Origin: Polyangiaceae bacterium | GTDB lineage: Bacteria > Myxococcota_A > Polyangia > Polyangiales > Polyangiaceae | Assembly (NCBI GenBank): GCA_020633235.1 | Contig: JACKEA010000002.1 | Span: 682,001-746,000, forward strand | Reading direction: 5' to 3' | DNA length: 64,000 nucleotides | Part shown: piece after piece, positions 1 to 11,027 of the stretch | How positions within the stretch are numbered: the stretch's first letter is position 1 | Layout: every line of letters starts with the position of its first letter | Notes under the pieces: model-generated | What the model was told of the DNA's origin: nothing | Databases searched by the model: none | The model's input: the letters and a program-made list of their open reading frames with translations, nothing else | Translations under genes and position numbers: made by a program

Positions 1-2824
1 GTTCGAGCAACGCTTCGCGGGCGTTGCGGTGGGCGCTGTCCGCGATGCCCATGCGGCGCGCGAGCTGTCCGAGGCCGCGGCGGTGGGCGTCCAGCACCGT
101 GGCGCTGGTGCCATGCAACACGTGCATGCGCTGCTCGAGGCGACGCAGGAACGCGTAGCTCTCGCGCATGACCTCGAACTCGGGGCGCGGCAGGTAGCCC
201 GCGGCAAACAGCGCTTCCAGCGCTTCCAGAGTGTCCGGCGTGCGCACCCGCGGATCGCGACCGTGGGCCATCTGCAGCCACTGCACCGCGAACTCGATGT
301 CGAGCAGACCGCCGTGGCCCAGCTTGAGGTCGAAGCGGCCGTCGCGCTCCACGGCGAGCTCGTCTTCCATGCGCTGGCGCAAGCGATGCATTTCGGCGAC
401 GGGAGGCGGGCCGGCCTCGTAGGCGGCCTTTTCGGCGAGAGCGATCACGCGGGCGCCGAGCTCCGGATCTCCGGCGCAGGCGCGCGCGCGGATCAACGCT
501 TGACGCTCCCAGGCGGCGCCGGAGGACTGCACCGCCGGACGCGAGGCGTCGACCTCGTCGGAGACCGAGTGGTACCGCGCGAAGGACGCCAGTGAGGTGA
601 CCAACATGCCGTGGCTACCGCTGGGTCGCAGGCGTGTGTCGAGCTCGTAGCCCGCGCCATCGGGATGCGGTCCCGTGATCAAGCGGATGGCCCGCTGCGC
701 CGAGCGCACGTAGTACTCCTGCGGATCCTTGCCGGCCGGCGCGTGGTCTCCGTCGTAAATGAAGAGCACGTCGAGATCCGATCCGTAGCCGATGTCACGA
801 CCGCCCAGCTTGCCGACGGCGATCACCGCCAGGCCCTTGGGCTCGGCACCGAGCTCGAGCGCCACGGCGCGCTCCAGCGTGGCGTCCGCGAGATCGCTCA
901 GCAGGCGAGTGGCGTCGCGGATCTCGATGGTTCCCGCGAGATCTGCCACGGCGACCTCCACCGTGACCCGACGCTTGGCTCGCCGCAGACCGCGCACGAT
1001 GCGATCCTTGCGATCGTACTCGTCTTCGTCTGGCGGTGCGCCGCGGCAAGCCTCGCTGAGCTCGGTGCTCACGACCTCTGCAGCGTCGGGTGGCGCGCCT
1101 CCGCCGAACAAGATCACGTCGGCCAGATCCGGACGGCTCACGACGGCCTCGCCCACGAACACACTGGCCCCGAGCACGGTGACGAGACGGCGCAGAGCGA
1201 GCACGTCGTTCGCCACGGCGGACACGTAGGGTCCCGGCGCCAGAAAGCGTCCGAAGAACGAGCGCAGGGTTCGCGCGGCGAGATCCGGATCCGCGGACTG
1301 GGCGATGGCGTCGAGCACCTGGTCCGCGAGCTCGGGATGCCGTTCCCGCGACAGCTCACCCAAAAGGCCGTCGGGGCGCCGCGCCAGGGATGCGAGATGC
1401 TCGCCGATCTCGCTACTACCGAACAGGCGCTCGGATTTTTCGAACAGCGCGTCGCTCGGCTCGTCCAACAGAGCGATGAGCGCCTGATAGCGCGGCGGCG
1501 GATGGGGCGCCTCGGGCAACAGAGACGCGAACAGCTCCGCCACGACCGTCCGCTTGGAGGCGAGCTCCAGCTCGAAGGCGGCCACGTCCTCGAAACCGAG
1601 GGAGCGTGCCAGCCGGCGGCGCTCGCCCTCGGTGTCTGGCAAGAGGTGCGTCTGCACCCCGGTCATCCACTGCACCCGGTGCTCGGCGCGGCGCAAGAGC
1701 AGGTACGCCTCCACGATGCCGCGGGCTTCGAGGTCCGTGACCAGCCCACGGCTTCGCAAGCGCTCGAGGGCCCCGAAGAAGCTCGGCACTCGCAGGCTCG
1801 GCTCCCGCCCGCCCCAGATCAGCTGCAGCGATTGAACGAAGAACTCCGCCTCGCGAATGCCGCCCAAGCCCAGCTTCAAGTCCCGCGCTGGATCGCTCGA
1901 TAGCTCCACCCGCGAGCGCACCACCAGCTCGGCGAGGGCGGTAGCGACGCTGGGATCCACCTTGCGGCGATACACGAAGGGCGTGATCACCTCGCGCTCG
2001 AAGGTCGCCCCCAAGGCGGCATCTCCGGCGATGGGACGCGCGCGCAGCAGCGCCGCGCGCTCCCAGAGCCGCCCCCAGGTCTCGTAGTAGCGCTCCGTGG
2101 CGGCGACGGAATTCACCAGAGCGCCCCGCGAGCCCTCCGGACGCAAGCGCAAGTCCACGCGCCAGACCATGCCATCAGCCGTGGGATTCTCGAGCGTGCT
2201 CACCGCGCGCCGCACGACGCGGGTCCAGAAGTCGTGGCTGTCGACCTCGCCGCTGCACTCGTCAGTGTCGTACACGAAGATGACGTCCACGTCGGAGCCG
2301 GCGTTGAGCTCCCAGCCGCCGAGCTTGCCCATGCCCAACACCACCAGCGAGCTGGGCTCGCCGTCGGCGCGCAGGGGCCGCCCGTAGCGCTGGGTGTAGT
2401 GGTGCGTGGCCTCGGCGAGGGCCACCTCGAAGGCGGTCTCCGCCAACTCGGACAGCTCCCGGGCGGTGACCTCGATGTCCGCGCCACCGAGGCCCGGCGG
2501 CCACAGCTCTCGAAGCGCGATGCGCACCTTCTCGGCCCACACCTCACGGCGCAGGTTCCGCTGAACGGCTTCCTCTTCCGAGAGGTCGCCCACGGCGGCC
2601 AGGAGCCGCGCCATGGAGTCCGCGCGCTGACGCTGCGCTCGCCAGCCCTCGTCCTCGATGCGCCCGAGGGCCGCGAGCTGCCAATCGTGCACCGGCGTGA
2701 GCGCCGGATACGCCGTGGAGAGCAGCAGCGCGAGGCGCCGCGAACCGAAATCTTTCAGCAGTGTTTCGGCCCGCTCGGGGTCGATGGCGCGCGCCAAGGA
2801 CAGCGGATCGTCGGCGGAGGGCAT
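1..2824 (-). CDS. glnE: Glutamine synthetase adenylyltransferase / adenylyl-removing enzyme, C-terminus cut by window edge
   Basis: Bifunctional nucleotidyltransferase that adenylylates and de-adenylylates glutamine synthetase in response to nitrogen status. Reading the minus strand from the ATG at 2824 gives about 941 codons with no stop before the window edge. Both halves carry the nucleotidyltransferase signature: GSDVDVIFVYD near residue 175 and GSDLDVLFIYD near residue 680. Each follows a 'GKLGG' glycine motif and precedes an arginine/glutamate-rich helical segment such as 'GGIREAEFFVQ' or 'GGLLDIEFAVQ'. The E. coli enzyme is about 946 residues, so only a short C-terminal piece is missing. 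A TACACT box lies at 2836-2841, 11 nt before the ATG, and no clear Shine-Dalgarno is seen. The gene diverges from the phosphoesterase across a 62-bp gap. Confidence 0.95.
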   Translation of the reverse strand, partial: MPSADDPLSLARAIDPERAETLLKDFGSRRLALLLSTAYPALTPVHDWQLAALGRIEDEGWRAQRQRADSMARLLAAVGDLSEEEAVQRNLRREVWAEKVRIALRELWPPGLGGADIEVTARELSELAETAFEVALAEATHHYTQRYGRPLRADGEPSSLVVLGMGKLGGWELNAGSDVDVIFVYDTDECSGEVDSHDFWTRVVRRAVSTLENPTADGMVWRVDLRLRPEGSRGALVNSVAATERYYETWGRLWERAALLRARPIAGDAALGATFEREVITPFVYRRKVDPSVATALAELVVRSRVELSSDPARDLKLGLGGIREAEFFVQSLQLIWGGREPSLRVPSFFGALERLRSRGLVTDLEARGIVEAYLLLRRAEHRVQWMTGVQTHLLPDTEGERRRLARSLGFEDVAAFELELASKRTVVAELFASLLPEAPHPPPRYQALIALLDEPSDALFEKSERLFGSSEIGEHLASLARRPDGLLGELSRERHPELADQVLDAIAQSADPDLAARTLRSFFGRFLAPGPYVSAVANDVLALRRLVTVLGASVFVGEAVVSRPDLADVILFGGGAPPDAAEVVSTELSEACRGAPPDEDEYDRKDRIVRGLRRAKRRVTVEVAVADLAGTIEIRDATRLLSDLADATLERAVALELGAEPKGLAVIAVGKLGGRDIGYGSDLDVLFIYDGDHAPAGKDPQEYYVRSAQRAIRLITGPHPDGAGYELDTRLRPSGSHGMLVTSLASFARYHSVSDEVDASRPAVQSSGAAWERQALIRARACAGDPELGARVIALAEKAAYEAGPPPVAEMHRLRQRMEDELAVERDGRFDLKLGHGGLLDIEFAVQWLQMAHGRDPRVRTPDTLEALEALFAAGYLPRPEFEVMRESYAFLRRLEQRMHVLHGTSATVLDAHRRGLGQLARRMGIADSAHRNAREALLE

Positions 2825-2886
2825 CGGCGTTTCGCAGTGTAGCGGATCCGGTTGGCGTGGCCGCGACCTTCGGCTACGACACCGGC

Positions 2887-3519
2887 ATGCGGTTCCTGTG
2901 CGTCTCCGACATCCACGGCCACGCCGACGCCCTCCGGGCGGTGATGCGCGAGGCGGACGCCCACGGCTGGGACCAGCTCGTCGCCTGCGGCGATCACCTT
3001 TTTCCCGGCCCCGCCCCGCTGGAGACCTGGAAGCTCCTGGTGGAGCACCGCGCCTTGTGCGTGCAGGGCATCGGGGATCGCGCGCTGGCTCGCCTCAATC
3101 CCGACAAGCTCTCGGCCACCAACGCGGCGGAGCGCCAGCGCCTGGAACGGCTGCGGCAAATCCACGTGGAGCTCGGCGAGCTGATCGTGGCGCGGCTGAA
3201 CAAGATGCCCACCATCGCGCGCTTGCCCCTGGAAAACGGCACGGAAATGGTGGTCGTGCACGGCTCCCCGGCGGACGCGACGGAGTCGTTCACGCCGGAC
3301 ATGACGGACGAGGAGATCGGCGCTCTGATTGGAGACGATCCTGCGGACATCGTGATCTGCGGCGGCAGCCACATCCCGTTCCAGCGTCAGATCGATCACA
3401 TTCGCGTGGTGGGCGTGGGCAGCGTCGGCGAGGCGCCGGGGGGCGGCTACGCCCACGGGGTGATCGTCGAGAGCACCCCCCTCGGCACCGCCATCAAGGA
3501 AGTCGTCGCCGAGCTGTGA
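2887..3519 (+). CDS. Calcineurin-like metallophosphoesterase
   Basis: A 210-residue cytoplasmic protein with the ordered metal-binding motifs of calcineurin-like phosphoesterases: 'VSDIHGH' at the N-terminus, 'ACGDH', 'GIGDR' where GN(H/D) is usual, 'VVHGSP', and 'ICGGSH' where GHTH is usual. The spacing resembles YfcE/MJ0936-type phosphodiesterases. The altered GNH and GHTH positions mean substrate and activity cannot be assigned. ATG 2887 is chosen because the protein begins directly with the first beta-strand and motif; an in-frame extension upstream looks like shadow sequence. A TACGAC box ends 6 nt before the ATG, consistent with a leaderless transcript. The last 26 bp overlap the convergent histidine kinase gene. 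Confidence 0.8.
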   Translation: MRFLCVSDIHGHADALRAVMREADAHGWDQLVACGDHLFPGPAPLETWKLLVEHRALCVQGIGDRALARLNPDKLSATNAAERQRLERLRQIHVELGELIVARLNKMPTIARLPLENGTEMVVVHGSPADATESFTPDMTDEEIGALIGDDPADIVICGGSHIPFQRQIDHIRVVGVGSVGEAPGGGYAHGVIVESTPLGTAIKEVVAEL

Positions 3520-5707
3520 GAGCTGCTTCGCGCACCGCCTGCTCCAGGCGCTCCGGAGCGACGGGCTTGTCGAGGCACACGTTGTCCACGCCGTCGAGGA
3601 ACTCGACGAGCTCGGGCTGGAGCGCGCCTCCCGTGACGAACACGACGCGCGCCTCATGACCCGGCCAGGTGTGGCGCACGGCCTCGTGGAAGTGGCGACC
3701 GTCCTTGTCGGGGAGCATCAGATCGCACAGGTACACGTCGTACTGCTCGCCGTCGCCAATTCGAGAAAGGGCGGCGTCCACACTGTGGACGGTGTCCACC
3801 TGGTGTCGCTCAGATAGCAGCAGAGACAGAACGCGAGCGACGGCGGGCTCGTCGTCGATGACCAGCACCCGCGCGGCCGGGCCTGCCGCGGGGGCGGCTC
3901 TGGGCGGAATGCTCGTGGTCGCCCGCAGGGGCGCCGCGGGCAGGGTCACGCTGAAGGTCGAGCCGGCGCCCAGGGTGCTCTCCACCTCCAGCGTTCCGCC
4001 CAGCTCGCGAACCACGCGATGACAAATGGCCAAGCCCAACCCGGTTCCCTCCCCGTGCTTGGTGGTGAAGAACGGGTCGAAGATCCGCTCGCGGTCGTGG
4101 CTCGAAATGCCGACGCCGTCGTCTTCCACGACCACCACGACGTTGCCGGCCTCGTCCAATCTCGTCTTCACCGCGATCAGACCACGGCGATCCTTGGGCA
4201 TGGCATGGGCCGCGTTCACCAGCAGGTTGATGAACACCTGAGCCAAACGTCCCTCGTCCGCCATCACCGGGGGAACGGGGTCCAGGTGGCGCTCCACGTC
4301 GGCGCGGTGCCGGATCTCGTGCATGGCCATGCGCAGGGACGACTCCACGCTGTCCGCAACGTTCACGGGGCCTACCTCCGCCGCGGTGGCCCGTGAGAAC
4401 GCCTTCATGTCGGTCACCAGCCGGCTCACCCGCTCGGCCCCGTGCTTGGCGTTTTGCAGCAGCTCCTTGATCGAGTCGATGGTGCTCCCGTCGCGCGACA
4501 GGCGCAGGAGCGCCAGATCCAGGTTCCCGAGCACGTACGTCAGGGGGTTATTGATCTCGTGGGCCACTCCGGCGGCCAGCGTGCCGATGCTCACCAAGCG
4601 TTCCGTCATGGCCCGCTCGCGCTCGGCCTGAGCACGGTCCGTCACGTCGCGAGTGATGACCAGCACTTCGTCCTTGCCCAAGGGGATGACCCGCGTCTCG
4701 TGACGACGCATATCGCCGCCGAGCTCCGCCGAGTACTCGAAGTGCTGCACTTCACCGGACTCCAGCGCTCTGCCCAGATGAACCAGACCGCCCTCCACCA
4801 CGTCCCGAGGCAGGTCGGGATGATCGTCCAGCATCTCGACGGTGCGGCGGCCGCGATAGGCCAACATCATCTCTGCCCCGGGCCCGCGGGCGTCGATCAC
4901 CGTGCCATCCCGCTCCAGGTGGACCACGAGATCCGGGAAGGCGTCGAGCAGAGCGCGGTTCATGCGTTCGCTGCGGCGGAGCTCGTCCTCGGCGTGGCGC
5001 GCCGCAAAGGCGGTCTCCACCAGCTGCCGTTCGCGTTCGCCGAGCTCTGCTTCCTGGCGCGACAGCTCCTCGATCACGTCGCGCGAGCCGCGCACCACGC
5101 CCAGCAGGCGGCGGAGGCTGGCCGTCCAGCTCCGCCGCGCCGGCAGCGTCACGTCGAAGACACCTCTGCGAGGGGTGATCGCGGCGCGCACTTCCGCCGG
5201 TGGCAGCCCCAGCTGTTCCGGCATCGCGGAGAAGGCCCCCACCGCCATCCACAGAATGGACGCGCACTCACGGTAGGGCTCGGGAATGTCCACGGTGATG
5301 CGCACCTGGTGTGGACCCAGGTCCTCGATGTCGAGCTCGATGATGCGATAGGTGCTGGGGCCGAACCAACGAACCGCCACGTGGAGCACCCCTCGGGGGT
5401 CCACCACGAAGGAGGCCACCCTGCGGACTTGATCGAGCAACCGAACGTTGGCGACCTGTCGCCCTGCGCGTTCGAGCCCCGCCGGGCCCCCCAGCAGCTC
5501 GCCGGAGATGTCGCACAGCTCCGCCCAGTCGTTCCACGGCACTCGGGCACGTCGGTTTTCGAGCACGTGGCGCGGGATGGGCGAACGCGCGATCAGCTCG
5601 TCCAGGTCCAATAACCCGGCCTTGGCGCAGTCTTCGAAGAAGACGAAAGCTCGACACGAGACGTCGCTCACCGCGTCCAGTGTCTCGGTGCGTCGAGGCC
5701 GATGCAA
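3494..5707 (-). CDS. PAS-containing hybrid sensor histidine kinase with C-terminal receiver
   Basis: A 737-residue signalling kinase with no obvious membrane segment. Residues 1-200 form an unassigned sensor region. A short coiled coil (about 210-250) precedes a PAS-like domain (about 248-358). The HisKA H-box 'AAGVAHEINNPLTYV' puts the phosphoacceptor at His383. N-box 'INLLVNAAHAM', G1 'DDGVGI', F-box 'DPFFTTK' and G2 'GTGLGLA' complete the ATPase domain. A receiver (about 613-730) has 'VIDDE' acidic residues, a likely phosphoacceptor Asp662 in 'CDLMLPDKDG', and 'DKPV'. The longest frame starts at TTG 5707, with GAAGG about 10 nt upstream; GTG 5671 is an alternative. The start lies 30 bp from the divergent lipoprotein gene, so the promoters must overlap. 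Confidence 0.88.
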   Translation of the reverse strand: MHRPRRTETLDAVSDVSCRAFVFFEDCAKAGLLDLDELIARSPIPRHVLENRRARVPWNDWAELCDISGELLGGPAGLERAGRQVANVRLLDQVRRVASFVVDPRGVLHVAVRWFGPSTYRIIELDIEDLGPHQVRITVDIPEPYRECASILWMAVGAFSAMPEQLGLPPAEVRAAITPRRGVFDVTLPARRSWTASLRRLLGVVRGSRDVIEELSRQEAELGERERQLVETAFAARHAEDELRRSERMNRALLDAFPDLVVHLERDGTVIDARGPGAEMMLAYRGRRTVEMLDDHPDLPRDVVEGGLVHLGRALESGEVQHFEYSAELGGDMRRHETRVIPLGKDEVLVITRDVTDRAQAERERAMTERLVSIGTLAAGVAHEINNPLTYVLGNLDLALLRLSRDGSTIDSIKELLQNAKHGAERVSRLVTDMKAFSRATAAEVGPVNVADSVESSLRMAMHEIRHRADVERHLDPVPPVMADEGRLAQVFINLLVNAAHAMPKDRRGLIAVKTRLDEAGNVVVVVEDDGVGISSHDRERIFDPFFTTKHGEGTGLGLAICHRVVRELGGTLEVESTLGAGSTFSVTLPAAPLRATTSIPPRAAPAAGPAARVLVIDDEPAVARVLSLLLSERHQVDTVHSVDAALSRIGDGEQYDVYLCDLMLPDKDGRHFHEAVRHTWPGHEARVVFVTGGALQPELVEFLDGVDNVCLDKPVAPERLEQAVREAALTARRRLP

Positions 5708-5737
5708 GCCACGCGGCCTTCGGCTAGAATCGCTGTC

Positions 5738-6793
5738 GTGCGGCGCGCGCTATTGTTCATCGCGTTGGTGGTCGGCGCTTGCGGGGACGACCGCGCGGAG
5801 GAAGCTCCGCAGGCCGTGAGTCAAGCCGCAGTCGTGGGCCCAAAGGTGGCTCTGCTCTCCACGCGCCCTGGCGCCACGGAGACGGAGCTTCGACTCCAGC
5901 CCATCGGCGCAAGCACGCCGAGCGCGCCGGTCGGCCACGTGCCGCACGTGGCCGACGGCACCGTGCGCGGCGCGCTGTTGGGCGACGGCGTGGTGGTCGT
6001 GGCGGACGCGGAGCGGCGGCGCGATCCGTCCTTCGGCGCGTGGCTCTACCGGCTGCGGCCCGGCGCACCGGCGGCCAAGCTGGTGAGCGGTGTGGTGCAT
6101 GCGGCACGGCCGTGGGTCACGGCGGAAGGCACGGTTCTCGTCGAACGCGGGGAGGCGGGTCCGGAGACGGACGGCCAGCTGCGCACGGACTCCCTCACGG
6201 TCGACGAGATCGCGCCGGAAACCGGCGCGGCTCGCACCGTGCACGCGTTCTCCGGCTACGCCACCCACATCGCCGGCGTCACGGGCAAAGAGGTGCTGCT
6301 CTATCGCGTCGCCTGGCAGCACGCGGATCTGGTCGCCGTACGCATCGACACCGGCACCCTGCGCCCGCTGCTCGCGGAGATGCCCGCCTTCGCTCGTGAC
6401 TTCTCCGTGGACGCGGACGGAGCCCGCGTGGTGTTCACCAACCGCGACGCCCAGGGCTGGGTGGTGCAGGCGGTGCCGCTCGCCGGAGGCACGGCCAGCG
6501 AGCTGGTGCGGGTCGGCGGCATGTGGGCTACACCCCACGCGTTCCCCGGCGGCGGTGTGCTGCTCAACGACGGCCGCGGCGCAACCGTGGTCGGTGGCAA
6601 CTCGGCCCTCAGCCGACCGCTCGGGCCCGGCTTCGACGAGCTCCGCGCGGCAACCGATGAATGGGCCGTGCTCGAGCACCACGTGCCCAGCGACTTTTCC
6701 ACGCCCTTCGCCGTGGAGCTGAAGACCGGTGCGGTCCAGCCGTTGGCAGCGCCGCGGGGCGTGCGCATCGACGTCGCGGGGGTGCTGCCGTGA
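5738..6793 (+). CDS. Lipoprotein, beta-propeller-like, unknown function
   Basis: The predicted precursor has a signal peptide ending in a lipobox (LVVGAC) at residues 9-14, so it should be a lipid-anchored envelope protein of about 351 residues. The mature part has repeated beta-rich blades such as 'FSVDADGARVVFTNRD' that resemble TolB/WD-type propellers, but no known family is recognised with confidence. GTG 5738 is preferred over an in-frame ATG at 5702. It places the hydrophobic core correctly, and a TAGAAT box (5725-5730) sits 7 nt before it with no Shine-Dalgarno. The stop codon overlaps the next GTG (GTGA), so it is translationally coupled to the transglycosylase-like gene. Confidence 0.7.
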   Translation: MRRALLFIALVVGACGDDRAEEAPQAVSQAAVVGPKVALLSTRPGATETELRLQPIGASTPSAPVGHVPHVADGTVRGALLGDGVVVVADAERRRDPSFGAWLYRLRPGAPAAKLVSGVVHAARPWVTAEGTVLVERGEAGPETDGQLRTDSLTVDEIAPETGAARTVHAFSGYATHIAGVTGKEVLLYRVAWQHADLVAVRIDTGTLRPLLAEMPAFARDFSVDADGARVVFTNRDAQGWVVQAVPLAGGTASELVRVGGMWATPHAFPGGGVLLNDGRGATVVGGNSALSRPLGPGFDELRAATDEWAVLEHHVPSDFSTPFAVELKTGAVQPLAAPRGVRIDVAGVLP

Positions 6794-7938
6794 GGCGCTG
6801 GCTCATCAGCGCGGCGATCCTGCTCGGATCGAGCAGCGCAGCCGCGTACTGCCCCTGCTACACGGCCTCGAGCTCGAACAACACGCACAACTGCGGCATC
6901 GAGGCGAAGAACGGCACCAACCCCAGCGTCACGGAGTGGCAGGGGATCTTCGATCTCGTCGCCCAGGGGCCCACGGTGTGGCAGAACCAGGGTCCGGCGG
7001 TGGCGGACATCGGCCAAGGCTGTGGCAACCCCGAGCCGCTGCACGACGTGCCGGCCAAGTTCGCCTGCGAGCTCCTGAAGGCCATCGCCATGGCGGAGAG
7101 CGGCTGGACGCAGTTCTGCGTTCCGGACACGCCGTCGGATCAGGTCGGCGGAGCCTCGCGCACCATCATCTCCTTCGACTGCGGCTACGGCGTGGGTCAG
7201 GTCACCAGCGGCATGCACGCGGGAGAGAACCCGAGCTTCGACCAGCAGCGCGTCGCCGGGGAAGCCACCTACAACCTTGCGACCGGCGCCAGCATCCTGG
7301 CCAGCAAGTGGCGCGCCACCAAATGCGTCGGGGACAACCAGCCCACCATCGTGGAGGATTGGTACACCGCCGTGTGGGCGTACAACGGTCTCGCCTACAC
7401 CAACAACCCGAGCAACCCGAAGTACAGCTCCAGCCGCGGCGTGTACAACCCGCAGGTGGGCGGAGCCGCGCCCTATCAAGAGAAGGTGTTCGGTCGCGTG
7501 GAGTACCCGACCGGCTCGTACTGGGAGAGCGTGCCCCTCGCCTACCCGGACGTCGCCGAGGTAGGCGGCTCCGGCGCGCCTCCAAACCTGAGCGAGCCCC
7601 ACTGCGCCTCGCCCACGGACTGCGCCAACACCCGTCCGGTGCACACCTCCAACTGCTTCGGTGGCACCACCGTGCCGGACGCCGGAACGGGCGGCGCCGC
7701 GGGCTCCGTCGGTACCGGCGGCGCGCCGCCGGATGCCGGTCCCTCGACCGGGGGCGGCGCGACGATCGACGCCGGCCCTTCCACCGGCGGCGGCAGCAGC
7801 GGTCAGAAGACCAAGGTGGTCTCGGACGACGCCAGCGGCTGCAGCTGCCGCGTCGCTGGCTCCCGGCACGCCCCTTCGAGCCTTTGGTTCCTGAGTATTT
7901 TCGGACTATTGGCCCTGCGGCGCCGCAAGTCCTGCTAA
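6790..7938 (+). CDS. Secreted lytic-transglycosylase-like protein with MYXO-CTERM-type tail
   Basis: A 382-residue exported protein. Residues 1-19 form a signal peptide ending 'SSAAA'. Residues about 95-230 resemble a lysozyme/SLT fold: 'IAMAESGW' with candidate catalytic Glu103, then 'GYGVGQVTSGM', 'ATYNLATGASIL' and 'WYTAVWAYNG'. A low-complexity Gly/Ala/Pro linker follows. The C-terminus has Cys-Ser-Cys, a hydrophobic segment (SSLWFLSIFGLLAL) and RRRKSC. This Cys/transmembrane/Arg layout matches the MYXO-CTERM sorting signal, which is processed for surface display in myxobacteria. GTG 6790 overlaps the stop of the upstream lipoprotein (GTGA). Many cysteines suggest disulfides in the exported form. 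Peptidoglycan cleavage is inferred from motifs only. Confidence 0.75.
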   Translation: MRRWLISAAILLGSSSAAAYCPCYTASSSNNTHNCGIEAKNGTNPSVTEWQGIFDLVAQGPTVWQNQGPAVADIGQGCGNPEPLHDVPAKFACELLKAIAMAESGWTQFCVPDTPSDQVGGASRTIISFDCGYGVGQVTSGMHAGENPSFDQQRVAGEATYNLATGASILASKWRATKCVGDNQPTIVEDWYTAVWAYNGLAYTNNPSNPKYSSSRGVYNPQVGGAAPYQEKVFGRVEYPTGSYWESVPLAYPDVAEVGGSGAPPNLSEPHCASPTDCANTRPVHTSNCFGGTTVPDAGTGGAAGSVGTGGAPPDAGPSTGGGATIDAGPSTGGGSSGQKTKVVSDDASGCSCRVAGSRHAPSSLWFLSIFGLLALRRRKSC

Positions 7939-8119
7939 CTGCACCTACACTCACCTACCCTTAGGCGTTGGCGCCTGTGGGCAGTTCTGGTAGAGCCGCG
8001 CCGCCAGCCGGGACCCGCGGGTTCCCGGAATGACGAGGCGAGGCCAAGCGCCCCGAAACGGTGAGGCCGAGGGCCGCACATGCCGTGCGACGCTCCCTCA
8101 TCGACGGCGTGGAAGCTCG

Positions 8120-8137
8120 CCTCCGCGAAAGCGGAGG
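8120..8137 (+). promoter_or_regulatory. GAAA-capped hairpin sequestering the hppA Shine-Dalgarno
   Basis: A perfect 7-bp stem (8120-8126 with 8131-8137) is closed by a GAAA tetraloop at 8127-8130. The 3' arm is GCGGAGG, which contains the whole GGAGG ribosome binding site of hppA; the ATG follows at 8145. Folding would block initiation. The rest of the 206-bp leader (7939-8144) is also rich in short hairpins, for example the GGGACCCGCGGGTTCCC region near 8010-8030. I could not match it to a known riboswitch class. Confidence 0.6.
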
Positions 8138-8144
8138 TAATCCC

Positions 8145-10613
<2,469 letters not shown>

Positions 10614-10643
<30 letters not shown>

Positions 10644-10687
10644 GCCCCACCCCGGCCAAGGCGGAGCCCACTCCCGCAGAGTGAGCC
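10614..10687 (+). repeat. 33-bp direct repeat spanning the hppA stop
   Basis: An identical 33-bp segment occurs at 10614-10646 and again at 10655-10687. The first copy contains the hppA stop codon. It looks like a local tandem duplication of the gene's 3' end. Confidence 0.9.
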
Positions 10688-10734
10688 TCCCGCCCGCGCC
10701 GCGCACAGGGCGTCGGCGTGGCCGCAGTGAAACC

Positions 10735-10776
10735 GGGCCAGTCTCTCCTCCCCGAGAGACTGGCCCTTCTTCTTTT
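10735..10776 (+). terminator. Rho-independent terminator of hppA
   Basis: A perfect 12-bp stem (GGGCCAGTCTCT at 10735-10746 with 10755-10766), an 8-nt loop and a T-rich tail (TTCTTCTTTT). It belongs to the plus-strand hppA transcript. Confidence 0.93.
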
Positions 10777-10798
10777 GTTGTCGGTCCGCCGCGGAACC
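10777..10798 (+). repeat. Interspersed palindromic repeat, copy 1
   Basis: A single-arm copy of the window's repeat family, with core GTTGTCGGTCCGCCGCGG. It begins directly after the hppA terminator T-tract. The rest of the 384-bp gap 10644-11027 holds two terminators, this copy and a short tandem repeat; no gene is seen there. Confidence 0.75.
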
Positions 10799-10936
10799 AC
10801 CCTCCACCAAAGCGCGGCTCGTAAACGCTCGTCGCCCTCCCCGAAAATACGCCACGAGCCATCTTTCGTGTGCCGGCCACCTTCTCGCCGCGGCCCACCG
10901 TGCTTTCGCACTCGCATCCGCGTGCGTCCCCGCTTC

Positions 10937-10990
10937 ACAAAAAGAAGTCGCCGCGCGCTCCGTGAGGGGACGGGAAGAGCGCGCGGCGAC
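10937..10990 (-). terminator. Rho-independent terminator of the persulfide dioxygenase gene
   Basis: Read on the minus strand, a 13-bp stem (GTCGCCGCGCGCT at 10947-10959 pairing with 10978-10990) is followed by TTCTTTTTGTG. It serves the minus-strand gene ending at 11028. Confidence 0.85.
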
Positions 10991-10991
10991 C

Positions 10992-11015
10992 GAAGGCGTG
11001 AAGGCGTGAAGGCGT
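10992..11015. repeat. Three tandem copies of an 8-bp unit
   Basis: GAAGGCGT is repeated three times without change between the terminator and the end of the persulfide dioxygenase gene. Confidence 0.85.
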
Positions 11016-11027
11016 GGGGACTGACGC

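Noticed and set aside
611..1903. Long open frame on the plus strand opposite glnE
   Set aside because: It lies antisense to a frame with complete GlnE motifs and has no family features; long shadow frames are common at this GC content.
7939..8144. A known riboswitch class (fluoride, cobalamin, c-di-GMP) in the hppA leader
   Set aside because: I could not find the conserved core bases of any of these; only the Shine-Dalgarno hairpin is supported.
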